NCBI RefSeq assembly: GCF_000024025.1 | Contig: NC_013131.1 | Coordinates: 4,960,001 to 5,024,000 of the forward strand | Source: Catenulispora acidiphila DSM 44928 | GTDB taxonomy: Bacteria > Actinomycetota > Actinomycetes > Streptomycetales > Catenulisporaceae | Direction of reading: 5' to 3' | DNA: 64,000 nucleotides | In this document: positions 32,609 through 41,227 of the stretch, piece by piece | How positions within the stretch are numbered: position 1 is the first letter of the stretch | Layout of the letters: the number at the start of each line of letters is the position of its first letter | Notes under the pieces: model-generated | What the model was told of the DNA's origin: nothing | The model's input: the letters and a program-made list of their open reading frames with translations, nothing else | Database searches by the model: none | Translations under genes and position numbers: made by a program

Positions 32609-34780
32609 ATGCGAGATCAGGACGCTGGTAAGGCCAAGGCTGAGGGCCGCACGCAGAGCGCCCCGGCGCGCTCGGCGGCGGGTCCCTCGGCCGACCCGAC
32701 CGGGATCTTGACGTTGCAGCGAAGCATCGGGAACGCCGCTGTGGTCCAACTGCTCGCGGCGTCCGGCGATGGGTATTCCCAGGAGCAGCACGAACACGGT
32801 CCCGGCTGCGGGCACGGCGGCTCCGCGCCGGTCCAGCGCTCGGAGGTGCAGTCGGTCCTGTCCTCGGCGGGTCAGCCGCTGGGCGGTTCGGTGCGCACTG
32901 AGATGGAGACCCGGCTCGGCGCCGACTTCTCCGACGTGCGCCTGCACACCGGGACCGCCGCACGCCGCTCGGCCGCCGAGATCGGGGCGCGCGCCTACAC
33001 CTCCGGGAACCACGTCGTCATCGGCGACGGCGGCGGCGACAAGCACACCCTCGCCCACGAGCTGACCCACGTCATCCAGCAGCGCCGCGGTCCGGTCGCC
33101 GGCAGCGACAACGGCAGCGGACTCACCGTCTCCGACCCCTCGGACCGCTTCGAGCGCGAGGCGGAGGCCAACGCCACGCGCGTGCTGGGCATGCCGCTGG
33201 CTCCGGCAGCGAATACGGGGACTGCGACCGATGCGGTGCAGCGATCGGCTGCCGCTGGAGGCGAGGCCAACGCCACACGGCTTTCAGGCATGTCGCTGGC
33301 TCCGGCGGTTGGTGCTGCCGACGCGCCGGGCGCCACCGAGGCGGTGCAGCGATCGGCTGCCGCCGAAGGCGAGGCCAGCGCCACACGGCTTTCGGGCATG
33401 CCACTGGCTCCGGCGGCTGGGGTCGCCGACGCGCCGGGCGCCACCGATGCGGTGCGGCGATCGACCGCCGCGGAAGGCGTCGTGCAGCGCGCGCCGGGAA
33501 CGCTTCTGGAGCGCGGCGGCAAGGCGGCGAAGAATGCTGCCGCCTCCGTGCGGCGGGGCGCCGCCAAGAGCGGGCCCACCGCGGATACCGCTGGTGGTGT
33601 GTTCGCCACTGCCGGGGGCACCGGCGGGGACTACGGCATCGCCTCCGGTATCGGTGCGGCCGGGCTGGTCAGCGGCGTGCTCGCGGTGCCGGACATGGTC
33701 GGGTCGGTGTTCGGGTTCTGTGAGGAGTTCCGGGCGTGGCTGCTCGCCACCGGTGAGGAGAAGGCCAAAGCCGGCCATCGGCTCGTGGCGACGATGGCCG
33801 GTCTGACGTCGAACTCCTCGGCGGTCGGCGGCGGGCTCACGTCGGGAGCGGCGAACCTGGCGCCGGCCGCGTCGTCGGTGCCGCTGGGGCAGGCCAGCGG
33901 CGTCCTGGGGATTGTCAACGGCCTGATCACCGCCGTCAACAGCTCGATGAAGGCGCACGAGGCGATCAAGCAGACCAAGGCGCTGCGCGGCGGGGACGGC
34001 GCCAAGGACTACAAGGCGATGTACAAGCACTTCCAGGACCTGCAGAAGGTTCTCGAGCACAACCACGACCTGGCCAAGAAGACCATGTACGAGCATTTCA
34101 TGGAGGAGCTGGCTCCGGCTCGGCAGCTTCCCGCGCCTGAGAGCAGGGTCCGGATCGCCGCGCTGAAGGGCCGGTACGAGGAACGCCTGGAGGCGTGCGA
34201 CCACCGCTACGCCCTGGCGAAGCTGACGGTGCACGACAACCTCGTGCGCGTCGAGGAGGCGGCGAACCTCCAGTCGGTCAGGGAACTCGGCGAGCGCAAG
34301 GGCGAGCGCCGCTCGGTCCGCCAGATCCTCACAGCGCTGAGCGGAACCCTGAACATCTCCGTCGGCGCGCTGGCGATCGCCGCCGTCGCCCTCGGCCTGA
34401 CCGGCGGCGCGATCCCCATCGCCGGCCAGGCGATCGCCGGTCTCGTCGGGCTGATCGGCGTCGGGCTGCTGACCTGGCAGGTCGTGAACAAGGTCCGGGC
34501 GAACCTGAAGCACCTGGAGAGCGACCCGGCGTTCCAGGACCACACGCAGTGGGGCATCTTCGCCGAGGCCATGAAGATCTGGAAGCCCAAGCTCGCCAGC
34601 TCGCGGGACAAGGCTGCGGAGACGCTGCTGGACGCGCTCAAGAACTCTCAGTACCCGGAGAACAAGGCGGAGGCCGAGCGGCTGGCCAAGGCGCTGCGGC
34701 TGAACCCGCAGGAGCTGGTGGCGATGCCCGAGGCGAAGGAAGCGCTGGCGAAGATTAAGGACAGGCTTGCCTCAACCTGA
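32609..34780 (+). CDS. DUF4157 (eCIS core domain) protein with membrane-active C-terminus, candidate CIS cargo
   Basis: A 723-residue protein. The N-terminus carries the eCIS-associated motif LQRSIGNAAVVQLL (about 36-49) and a His/Cys stretch (HEHGPGCGHG). The DUF4157 domain follows (PLGGSVRTEMETRLGADFSD to FEREAEAN) with the metalloprotease-like HELTH at 150-154. Three 33-36-residue repeats containing VQRS occupy 186-290. The C-terminal 430 residues contain hydrophobic stretches (SAGLVSGVLAVPDMVGSVFG-like; ISVGALAIAAVALGLTGGAI) and long helices, a layout seen in pore-forming or membrane-inserted toxins. DUF4157 proteins are enriched in CIS loci as effectors or processing factors (family knowledge). 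No adjacent immunity gene is recognised. Confidence 0.87.
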   Translation: MRDQDAGKAKAEGRTQSAPARSAAGPSADPTGILTLQRSIGNAAVVQLLAASGDGYSQEQHEHGPGCGHGGSAPVQRSEVQSVLSSAGQPLGGSVRTEMETRLGADFSDVRLHTGTAARRSAAEIGARAYTSGNHVVIGDGGGDKHTLAHELTHVIQQRRGPVAGSDNGSGLTVSDPSDRFEREAEANATRVLGMPLAPAANTGTATDAVQRSAAAGGEANATRLSGMSLAPAVGAADAPGATEAVQRSAAAEGEASATRLSGMPLAPAAGVADAPGATDAVRRSTAAEGVVQRAPGTLLERGGKAAKNAAASVRRGAAKSGPTADTAGGVFATAGGTGGDYGIASGIGAAGLVSGVLAVPDMVGSVFGFCEEFRAWLLATGEEKAKAGHRLVATMAGLTSNSSAVGGGLTSGAANLAPAASSVPLGQASGVLGIVNGLITAVNSSMKAHEAIKQTKALRGGDGAKDYKAMYKHFQDLQKVLEHNHDLAKKTMYEHFMEELAPARQLPAPESRVRIAALKGRYEERLEACDHRYALAKLTVHDNLVRVEEAANLQSVRELGERKGERRSVRQILTALSGTLNISVGALAIAAVALGLTGGAIPIAGQAIAGLVGLIGVGLLTWQVVNKVRANLKHLESDPAFQDHTQWGIFAEAMKIWKPKLASSRDKAAETLLDALKNSQYPENKAEAERLAKALRLNPQELVAMPEAKEALAKIKDRLAST
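33164..33478 (+). repeat. Three in-frame repeats in the DUF4157 gene
   Basis: Units at 33164-33262 (33 codons), 33263-33370 and 33371-33478 (36 codons each). Each reads EA[NS]ATR-x-x-GM-x-LAPA... and ends DAVQRSAAAEG or similar, so each copies the end of the DUF4157 domain plus a V[QR]R motif. Confidence 0.8.
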
Positions 34781-34781
34781 G

Positions 34782-34818
34782 GCCGGGCGGTTTGAGCGGG
34801 CAGTCCGAGGCGCCCGGC
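34782..34818 (+). terminator. Hairpin at the end of the CIS operon
   Basis: GCCGGGCG (34782-34789) and CGCCCGGC (34811-34818) are perfect arms around a 21-base loop, 2 bases beyond the DUF4157 stop. There is no T tract. Confidence 0.4.
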
Positions 34819-34881
34819 GGTTAGGGTCGAAGTCGACAGGATGTATCAGCCCCTGTCGGTCTCGACCGGAAGGAGGCCGCT

Positions 34882-35040
34882 GTGGCAGCGTCTAAAGGGC
34901 GTCCCTCGGGGCTCATGTTGATGGTTTTCATCGCCGGCGGGCTTTTGATGGTCGGCGCGATCCAGGCGGGCAACGCCATGCTCGTGATCATCACGCTCCT
35001 GCTCATGGCGGTGAGCGTCGACGCACTGCGGCGGCGCTGA
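34882..35040 (+). CDS. 52-residue two-helix membrane protein
   Basis: A GTG at 34882 preceded by a strong GGAAGGAGG (5-base spacing) opens a 52-codon frame: a short basic start (AASKGRPSG), two hydrophobic helices (LMLMVFIAGGLLMVGAI and MLVIITLLLMAVSV) and a basic end (LRRR). The quality of the ribosome-binding site and the clean topology argue that it is real. Function is unknown. It follows the CIS locus by about 100 bases; a role as a small membrane partner of the CIS cargo is possible but unsupported. Confidence 0.7.
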   Translation: MAASKGRPSGLMLMVFIAGGLLMVGAIQAGNAMLVIITLLLMAVSVDALRRR

Positions 35041-35108
35041 GGGCGCCGCTGGAGCCGCTATGTGGGTGAACAGGGTTTCAACCTCTTCAGGTCGGTTACT
35101 CGGCGACC

Positions 35109-36650
35109 ATGACCGACGAGCCCTACTGGACGACCACCGGCGGCAGGACCGACTACCCCAGGCTGGACGGCCGGGGCAGAGCCGACGTGGCGGTCATCGG
35201 CGGTGGGGCGGCCGGGCTGTGGACGGCCTGGGAGCTGGCACGCACCGGACGGCGCGTGGCACTCCTGGAGGCCGGCCGGATCGTCGAGGCCGCGAAGGGC
35301 GGCGGCGCCGGACAGGCATCGGTGCTGCAAGCCCTCGCCCACAGCCGGATCGAGCGCGCCGCCGGAGCCGAGGCGGCGCGCTCCTACGCCGAGGCGCAGG
35401 CGCGGGCCGTGGAGCGGATCGCCGAGGTAGCCGATCGGCTCGGCGTCGAGTGCGAGGTGGAGCGGCGAGCGGCTTATCTGTATGCCGACGACGAGGCTTC
35501 CCTGGCGGATCTGCGCGCGGAGACCGCTGCCGCGCATGAAGCCGGAGTCCCGGTTGTCGACGGCGTGGGGATAGGCGTCGGCGTCGGCGTGCCGTTCGCG
35601 GTGAAAGGCGCGGCGCACATCGCCGACCAGCTCCAGTTCCATCCCTCCAAACTCCTCACGGCGCTGGCCGAGGACCTCGTCCGGCTGGGATCGGCAGTGT
35701 ACGAACACAGCCGCGTCGTCACCGTCGACGTCGGAGAACCCTGCGTCGTCATGACCGAGAGCGGCGCATCGGTCGCCGCCGAGCACGTGGTGGTCGCCAC
35801 CGGCTTCCCGATCACGGCGACGAAGGCGGTGCGGCGCGCGCTGCGTGCCCGGCGTGAGCTGCTGCTGGCCGGGGCGATGCCGGCCGAGCTGGCGCCGGAG
35901 GCGACGTACGCCGCCGTCGCGGAGTCCGGCGTGTCGGTGCGCACCGCACCGCTGGGCGACGGGCAGCGCCTGGTCGTCGTCGCGGGGGAGAAGTACGAGC
36001 CCGGCTCCGGCGGAGTCGGCGAGCGGTACGCGCGGCTGGCGGCGTGGGCCGCCGAGAACGTGGGTCTGAGCCGCGTGGACTACCACTGGTCGGCGCAGGA
36101 CTGCCAGAGCGAGGACCACCTCCCGCTGATCGGGCGGGCTTCGGCGACGGCGGACCGGCGGTGCCTGTGGGTCGCGACCGGCTCGGCGGGTTGGGACGCC
36201 GGTACCGCGGTGCTCGCGGGCGGCCTCATCACCGCCGGTATCCGGGGTCAGCGGCCCGCTTCGTGGGCGGCGGCGTTCGCCCCGGCGCGGTGGGAGAAGG
36301 CCCTGCGGCCGGAGGACGCGTGGAGCGGCCCGGTGCGGTCGGTGGTCCGGCACCGCGTCGAGCCCGACGAGCGGGACGCCCTCGACGCGATCCGTCCTGG
36401 CGACGCCGCGGTGGTGGACGTCGGCGGCGAGCACTGCGCGGCATACCGGGACGACCACGGACTGCTGCACCTGGTCTCGGCGCTGTGTCCGCACCTGGGC
36501 TGCACCGTCGGGTTCAACGACGTGGAGAAGACCTGGGAGTGCCCGTGCCACGGCTCCCGGTTCGCCATCGACGGCGCGTTGTTGCAGGGACCGGCGGCCG
36601 AACCACTCGCCCCGGCGCGTGCCTACTTGGCGCTCGCGGCGACGGAATGA
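35109..36650 (+). CDS. FAD-dependent oxidoreductase fused to a Rieske [2Fe-2S] domain
   Basis: A 513-residue two-domain enzyme. Residues 25-390 are a DAO-type flavoprotein: dinucleotide-binding VAVIGGGAAGLWTAWELAR, HVVVATGFP, and ATGSAGWDAGTA near the end of the FAD domain. Residues 400-513 are a Rieske ferredoxin domain with CPHLGC and CPCHGSRF, giving the Cys2His2 ligand set. Fusion proteins of this layout occur in Bacillus (YhfW) and actinomycetes; the amine or amino acid substrate is unknown. It stands alone. Confidence 0.9.
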   Translation: MTDEPYWTTTGGRTDYPRLDGRGRADVAVIGGGAAGLWTAWELARTGRRVALLEAGRIVEAAKGGGAGQASVLQALAHSRIERAAGAEAARSYAEAQARAVERIAEVADRLGVECEVERRAAYLYADDEASLADLRAETAAAHEAGVPVVDGVGIGVGVGVPFAVKGAAHIADQLQFHPSKLLTALAEDLVRLGSAVYEHSRVVTVDVGEPCVVMTESGASVAAEHVVVATGFPITATKAVRRALRARRELLLAGAMPAELAPEATYAAVAESGVSVRTAPLGDGQRLVVVAGEKYEPGSGGVGERYARLAAWAAENVGLSRVDYHWSAQDCQSEDHLPLIGRASATADRRCLWVATGSAGWDAGTAVLAGGLITAGIRGQRPASWAAAFAPARWEKALRPEDAWSGPVRSVVRHRVEPDERDALDAIRPGDAAVVDVGGEHCAAYRDDHGLLHLVSALCPHLGCTVGFNDVEKTWECPCHGSRFAIDGALLQGPAAEPLAPARAYLALAATE

Positions 36651-36808
36651 CGGCGTGGCGCAGTGGTGGCGGCATAGTGGCGCGACGGTGGCGGCAAACG
36701 AAACGGCAGGGGGAGATCACCGGACGGAACGGGGCGTGATGCTCGCAGCGGGCAACTGACCCTTTCCCCGGACGTTTGGCAGGCTGTGATCGGGTAACCA
36801 AGGGGAAA

Positions 36809-36825
36809 CCCATGGACCCCATGGG
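36809..36825. promoter_or_regulatory. Palindrome before the HesB-like gene
   Basis: CCCATGG-ACC-CCATGGG is a perfect 7-base inverted repeat, 30 bases upstream of the GTG at 36856. It could be an operator or a short leader hairpin. Confidence 0.35.
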
Positions 36826-36855
36826 AGGTTGACCGTCCAGCACCTGGAGGATGTC

Positions 36856-37155
36856 GTGCTGTCTCTCACCGATCGGGCCGCGGCCGCCATTCAGGTACTG
36901 ACCACGAGTTCCGAACTGCCCCCGGAGACCGCCGGTCTGCGCATCGTCGCGGCCGACCCGAGCCTGAACGGCAACCAGGACCAGTTCTCGGCGGTCCTGG
37001 CCACCGGTCCCGACGCCGGCGACCAGGTCGTGGAGTCCGGTCCGGCGCGCATCTTCCTGGAGTCCACGGCCGCCACGGTCCTGGACGGACGGGAGTTGGA
37101 TGCCACCGTCGACGTGGACGGGAGCGTTAAATTCGTCGTGGGTCCGGGCGTATAG
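36856..37155 (+). CDS. HesB/IscA-like protein lacking the iron-binding cysteines
   Basis: A 99-residue protein from a GTG with CTGGAGG 5 bases upstream. It follows the A-type Fe-S carrier fold: LTDRAAAAIQVLTTSSELPP, AGLRIVA, RIFLESTAATVLDGRELDAT, and a final beta strand. The cysteines that hold iron or the cluster in IscA/HesB are all absent (no Cys in the whole protein). It therefore cannot act as a classical carrier. This Cys-less subgroup is seen in actinomycetes without known function. A longer TTG start at 36829 is possible. Confidence 0.82.
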   Translation: MLSLTDRAAAAIQVLTTSSELPPETAGLRIVAADPSLNGNQDQFSAVLATGPDAGDQVVESGPARIFLESTAATVLDGRELDATVDVDGSVKFVVGPGV

Positions 37156-37226
37156 CGAAAATTCACCTGTTTCGGCGGCTTTGCCGTTCTTGAATCGACC
37201 CCGCGTTCCTGGGCAACAGGGCTGTC

Positions 37227-37778
37227 ATGAAGCTCCTCGCCTACGCCGACCGGGCCGTGGCCCTGGTGAACACGGACGACCACGGGACCGGCCGAGACCG
37301 CCTGCAGTCGAGCGATGACGTCTACCGCCTCCTGCCGCAGGGCTGGCGCGTGACCCCCACCGCCGCCTCGGCGGGCCTGGACGAACTGCGCGAGGCCCGT
37401 CCCCGGCTGCGGCGGGTCTTCGAGCTGGCCGCCACCGGGCGGGTCGAGCGCGCCACCGAGGCGCTGAACAAGCTGCTGTGCGACTTCCCGGTCTCGGCGT
37501 CGATCAGCGACCACGCCGACGGCGACTGGCATCTGCACCTCACCGACGAGCCCCACGGGCTGGCTCGCTCGTACGTGACCGGGGCGGCGTTCGGCTTGGC
37601 ATACACCATCGCCGAGCGCGGCCCGGACCGGCTGGGGTTGTGTGAGGCGCTGCCGTGCCGCGCGGTGTTCGTGGACACCACGACGAACAGCTCACGGCGG
37701 TACTGCTCGGACCGGTGCGCGACGCGGGCGAACGTCGCCGCCTACCGGGCTCGGAAGCGGGCCGACGTCTTGACCTGA
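37227..37778 (+). CDS. CGNR zinc-finger protein (ABATE domain, putative transcription regulator)
   Basis: A 183-residue protein with an N-terminal stress-induced ABATE-type helical domain (LREARPRLRRVFELAATGRV) and a C-terminal CGNR zinc finger: LCEALPCRAVFVDTTTNSSR, then RYCSDRCATRANVAAYRAR. The four Cys and the RANVAAYRARK tail are typical. Proteins of this group are proposed DNA-binding regulators of antibiotic or stress responses. It is monocistronic. Confidence 0.9.
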   Translation: MKLLAYADRAVALVNTDDHGTGRDRLQSSDDVYRLLPQGWRVTPTAASAGLDELREARPRLRRVFELAATGRVERATEALNKLLCDFPVSASISDHADGDWHLHLTDEPHGLARSYVTGAAFGLAYTIAERGPDRLGLCEALPCRAVFVDTTTNSSRRYCSDRCATRANVAAYRARKRADVLT

Positions 37779-37845
37779 CCCGGTCTGACCCGGCCTGACC
37801 CGACCTGAACCGACCTGGCCTGACTCGAGCTGACCCGGCCGGCGG

Positions 37846-39336
37846 CTAGGCGCCCTCGGCGAAGGGATCGGCGATCCCCACGTACCGCGTCTCCAAGTAC
37901 TCCTCGATGCCCTCCAGCCCGCCCTCGCGCCCGATCCCGGACTGCTTCACCCCGCCGAAGGGCGCCGCCGGGTTCGACACAATCCCGGTGTTCAGGCCGA
38001 TCATGCCGGCGTCGAGGCGCTCGGCCAGGCGCAGGCCGCGGTTCAGGTCCTTGGTGAAGGCGTAGGCGACCAGGCCGTACTGCGTCTCGTTGGCCAGGGC
38101 GACGGCCTCGTCCTCGCTGTCGAAGGCGATGATCGGGGCGACCGGTCCGAAGATCTCCTCGCGCAGGATCTCCGCGCCGGCGGGGATGTCGGTCAGGACC
38201 GTCGGCTCGTAGAAGTAGCCCGCTCCGGGGAGCTTGTGGCCGCCGGTGAGGACCTTCGCGCCGCCTTCGACCGCGGCGTCGACCAGGCGCTCGACCTTGT
38301 CGCGGGTCTCGGCGTCGACCAGCGGGCCGATCTTGACGTCCGGCAGCGTGCCGCGCCCGAGCGTGTGCTCGCGGAAACGGCTGGTCAGGCGGTCGGCGAA
38401 GACGTCGGCGACGGAGCGCTCCACCAGCAGCCGGTTCGCCGCGGTGCACGCCTCGCCGCCGTTGCGCAGCTTGGCGAGCATGGCGCCGTCCAGCGCGCGG
38501 TCCAGGTCGGCGTCGGCGAAGACGATCAGCGGCGCGTTGCCGCCGAGTTCCATCGACACCCGCAGCACCTGCTCGGCGGAGTCCGCGATCAGCTGCTGCC
38601 CGACCTCGGTCGAGCCGGTGAAGGACAGCTTGCGCAGGCGCGGGTCGCGGATCAGCGGGCCGGTGACCGCTCCTGCGTGCCGGGTCGGGATCACGTTCAC
38701 CACGCCGTCGGGGACCCCGGCCTCGATCAGCGTCTGCGCGAGCAGCAGCGAGGTCAGCGGGGTGAGCGCGGCCGGCTTGAACACGACCGTGCACCCGGCG
38801 GCCAGCGCCGGTCCCAGCTTGCGCGTCCCCATCGCCAGCGGGAAATTCCACGGGGTGATCAGCAGGCACGGTCCGACCGGCCGCTTGGCGACCAGCAGGC
38901 GCGCCGCTCCGTCCGGCGCCGTCTGGTACCGCCCGGCGATCCGGTTCGTCTGCTCGGAGAACCAGCGCAGGAACTCCGCGCCGTAGGCGACCTCGGCGCG
39001 CGAGTCCGCCAGCGGCTTGCCCATCTCCAGCGTCATCAGCAGCGCGAAGTCCTCGGTGCGCGCGGTGACCAGGTCGAACGCCTTGCGCAGGATCTCCGCG
39101 CGCTGACGCGGCGCCGTGCGCGCCCACGAAGCCTGCGCGGCGTGCGCGGCGGCCAGCGCGTCCTGGCCGTCGGCGGCCGACGCGCTGGCGACGGTCAGCA
39201 GCACCTCGCCGGTCGAGGGGTCGCTGACGTCGAGCGTTCCGCCGTCGGACGCCTGGCGCCAGCGTCCGTCGATCAGCAGTCCGGTGGGCACGGAGTCCAG
39301 AAGCCGGCGCTCCTGCTCCGGGGAGATCGCAGTCAC
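37846..39336 (-). CDS. gabD: NAD(P)-dependent succinate-semialdehyde dehydrogenase
   Basis: Oxidises succinate semialdehyde to succinate in the GABA pathway. The 496-residue aldehyde dehydrogenase has ITPWNFPLAMGTRKLGPALA, FTGSTEVGQQL, the general-base glutamate in SMELGGNAPLIVF, and the nucleophilic Cys in NGGEACTAANRLLVE. The start TGLLIDGRWRQASDGGTLDV is typical of GabD. I set the start at the GTG at 39336; GGGGAG is immediately adjacent, so the precise start is uncertain, and the frame stays open to 39615. It is divergent from a malic enzyme gene; both feed the lower TCA cycle. Confidence 0.88.
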   Translation of the reverse strand: MTAISPEQERRLLDSVPTGLLIDGRWRQASDGGTLDVSDPSTGEVLLTVASASAADGQDALAAAHAAQASWARTAPRQRAEILRKAFDLVTARTEDFALLMTLEMGKPLADSRAEVAYGAEFLRWFSEQTNRIAGRYQTAPDGAARLLVAKRPVGPCLLITPWNFPLAMGTRKLGPALAAGCTVVFKPAALTPLTSLLLAQTLIEAGVPDGVVNVIPTRHAGAVTGPLIRDPRLRKLSFTGSTEVGQQLIADSAEQVLRVSMELGGNAPLIVFADADLDRALDGAMLAKLRNGGEACTAANRLLVERSVADVFADRLTSRFREHTLGRGTLPDVKIGPLVDAETRDKVERLVDAAVEGGAKVLTGGHKLPGAGYFYEPTVLTDIPAGAEILREEIFGPVAPIIAFDSEDEAVALANETQYGLVAYAFTKDLNRGLRLAERLDAGMIGLNTGIVSNPAAPFGGVKQSGIGREGGLEGIEEYLETRYVGIADPFAEGA

Positions 39337-39448
39337 CTCCCCAGCCGACCACGGCCGCCGCCGCCCCGCGACCCTGGCGGGCCCGAACGGCGTCGCCGGC
39401 CTGGGCCGGACGTTGCACGCCGCGCCGCACCGGCCCGATGCTGGACGC

Positions 39449-41161
39449 GTGAGGAACCCAGACGCAGCAGGCACAGGCCGGGACAACCGCTTGGCGACCA
39501 CCGCCCGAGGAAACGCGGTCCTGACCGATCCGCGCCTGAACCGCGGGACCGCCTTCACCCTCGCCGAGCGCCGGGCCCTCGATCTGGTCGGGCTGCTGCC
39601 GCAGGCCGTCGTCACGCAGGAGAAGCAGGCCGCGCGCGTCTACGAGCAGTTCCGCTCCGAGCAGACCGCCCTGGAGAAGTACGTCTCCCTGAGCAGCCTG
39701 CGCGACCGCAACGAGGTCCTGTTCTACCGCCTGGTCACCGAGCACCTGGCCGAGATCCTGCCGATCGTCTACACCCCGACCGTCGGCACCGCGATCGAGC
39801 ACTACAACGCCGAATACCGGCGGCCGCACGGCGTCTACCTGTCCGTGGACGCCCCGCAGGACATCGAGCGCTCGCTGGCGGCCGCCGGGCTCGGCCCGGA
39901 CGACGTCGACCTGATCGTGGCCACCGACGGCGAGGCGATCCTGGGCATCGGCGACTGGGGCGTCGGCGGCATCGACATCGCGGTCGGCAAGCTCGTCGTC
40001 TACACCGCCGCCGGCGGCATCGACCCGCGCCGGGTGCTGCCGGTCATGCTCGACGTCGGCACCAACCGCCAGGAGCTGCTGGACGACCCCGGCTACCTCG
40101 GCAACCGCCACCCGCGCGCGGACCGGGAGACCTACGACGCGTTCATCGACGCCTACGTCCAGACCGCAGGTCGCCTGTTCCCGCACGCGCTGCTGCACTG
40201 GGAGGACTTCGGCACCACGAACGCCCACCGCGTCCTGGACCGCTACCGCGACCAGGTCTTCACCTTCAACGACGACATCCAGGGCACCGGCGCGGTGACC
40301 CTGGCCGCGGTCCTGGCCGGTGTCGCCGCCAGCGGGCAGCCGCTGCGCGAGCACCGCATCGTGGTCTTCGGCGCGGGCAGCGCCGGGATCGGCATCACCG
40401 ACGACCTGCGCGAAGCCCTCACCGCCGACGGCTTGTCGCCGCAGGAGGCCACGGCGCGCATTTGGTGCGTCGACCGCTACGGCCTGCTGACCGACGACCA
40501 GGACAGCCTGCGCGACTTCCAAGTCCGCTACGCGCGCCCCGCCGCCGAGAGCTCCGACTGGGCCCACGAGGCGGACCAGGACGGCGTGACCCTGGCCGAG
40601 GTCGTCGACCGGATCCACCCGACCATCCTGATCGGCACCTCCGGGCGCGGCGGGGCGTTCACCGAGGACATCGTGCGCGCCATGGCCGAGCACACCGACC
40701 GGCCGCTCATCCTGCCGATGTCCAACCCGACCGACCTGGCCGAGGCGACGCCGTCGGACCTGCTGACCTGGACCGCGGGGAAGGCGCTGATCGCCACCGG
40801 CAGCCCGTTCGACCCCGTCGAGCACGACGGCACCACCTACCAGATCGCCCAGGCGAACAACGCCCTGGTCTTCCCCGGCCTCGGTCTGGGCGCCATCGTC
40901 GCCCGCGCCACGCGCGTCACCGACGCCATGCTCGTCGCCGCGGCGAACGCCGTCGCCGGACGCGTGGACACCGGCACGCCGGGCGCGCCTATCCTCCCGC
41001 CGGTCCCGGAGCTGCGCGAGACCTCCGTCGCGGTCGCTGTGGCGGTGGCGCGCGCCGCCGCCGAGGGCGGCGTGGCCGGGATCGAGGTCGGCGACGACAT
41101 CGAGGCGCGGGTGCGCGAGGCGATGTGGCAGCCGGTGTATCCGGAGATCGTCGCGGTCTGA
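39449..41161 (+). CDS. NAD-dependent malic enzyme (oxaloacetate-decarboxylating)
   Basis: Converts malate to pyruvate and CO2. The 570-residue protein is of the long SfcA/MaeA type: LTDPRLNRGTAFTLAERRAL, LPIVYTPTVGTAIEHY, ATDGEAILGIGDWGVGG, FNDDIQGTGAVTLAA and the NAD-binding GAGSAGIGITDDL. The C-terminal part has ANNALVFPGLGLGAIVARAT. The GTG at 39449 gives a sensible N-terminus, but no strong ribosome-binding site decides it. It is divergent from gabD with a 112-base spacer. Confidence 0.92.
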   Translation: MRNPDAAGTGRDNRLATTARGNAVLTDPRLNRGTAFTLAERRALDLVGLLPQAVVTQEKQAARVYEQFRSEQTALEKYVSLSSLRDRNEVLFYRLVTEHLAEILPIVYTPTVGTAIEHYNAEYRRPHGVYLSVDAPQDIERSLAAAGLGPDDVDLIVATDGEAILGIGDWGVGGIDIAVGKLVVYTAAGGIDPRRVLPVMLDVGTNRQELLDDPGYLGNRHPRADRETYDAFIDAYVQTAGRLFPHALLHWEDFGTTNAHRVLDRYRDQVFTFNDDIQGTGAVTLAAVLAGVAASGQPLREHRIVVFGAGSAGIGITDDLREALTADGLSPQEATARIWCVDRYGLLTDDQDSLRDFQVRYARPAAESSDWAHEADQDGVTLAEVVDRIHPTILIGTSGRGGAFTEDIVRAMAEHTDRPLILPMSNPTDLAEATPSDLLTWTAGKALIATGSPFDPVEHDGTTYQIAQANNALVFPGLGLGAIVARATRVTDAMLVAAANAVAGRVDTGTPGAPILPPVPELRETSVAVAVAVARAAAEGGVAGIEVGDDIEARVREAMWQPVYPEIVAV

Positions 41162-41227
41162 AGGCCGCGCTCTCCTCCTCGCCGCGTCCGCCGTATATTC
41201 GAAGGGTGGGGCTGAGGAGCGCCGGAG

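Noticed and set aside
14651-34780. Prophage
   Set aside because: No terminase, portal, capsid, integrase, lysis or attachment site; the gene set with DUF4255, AAA+ and DUF4157 is that of a CIS.
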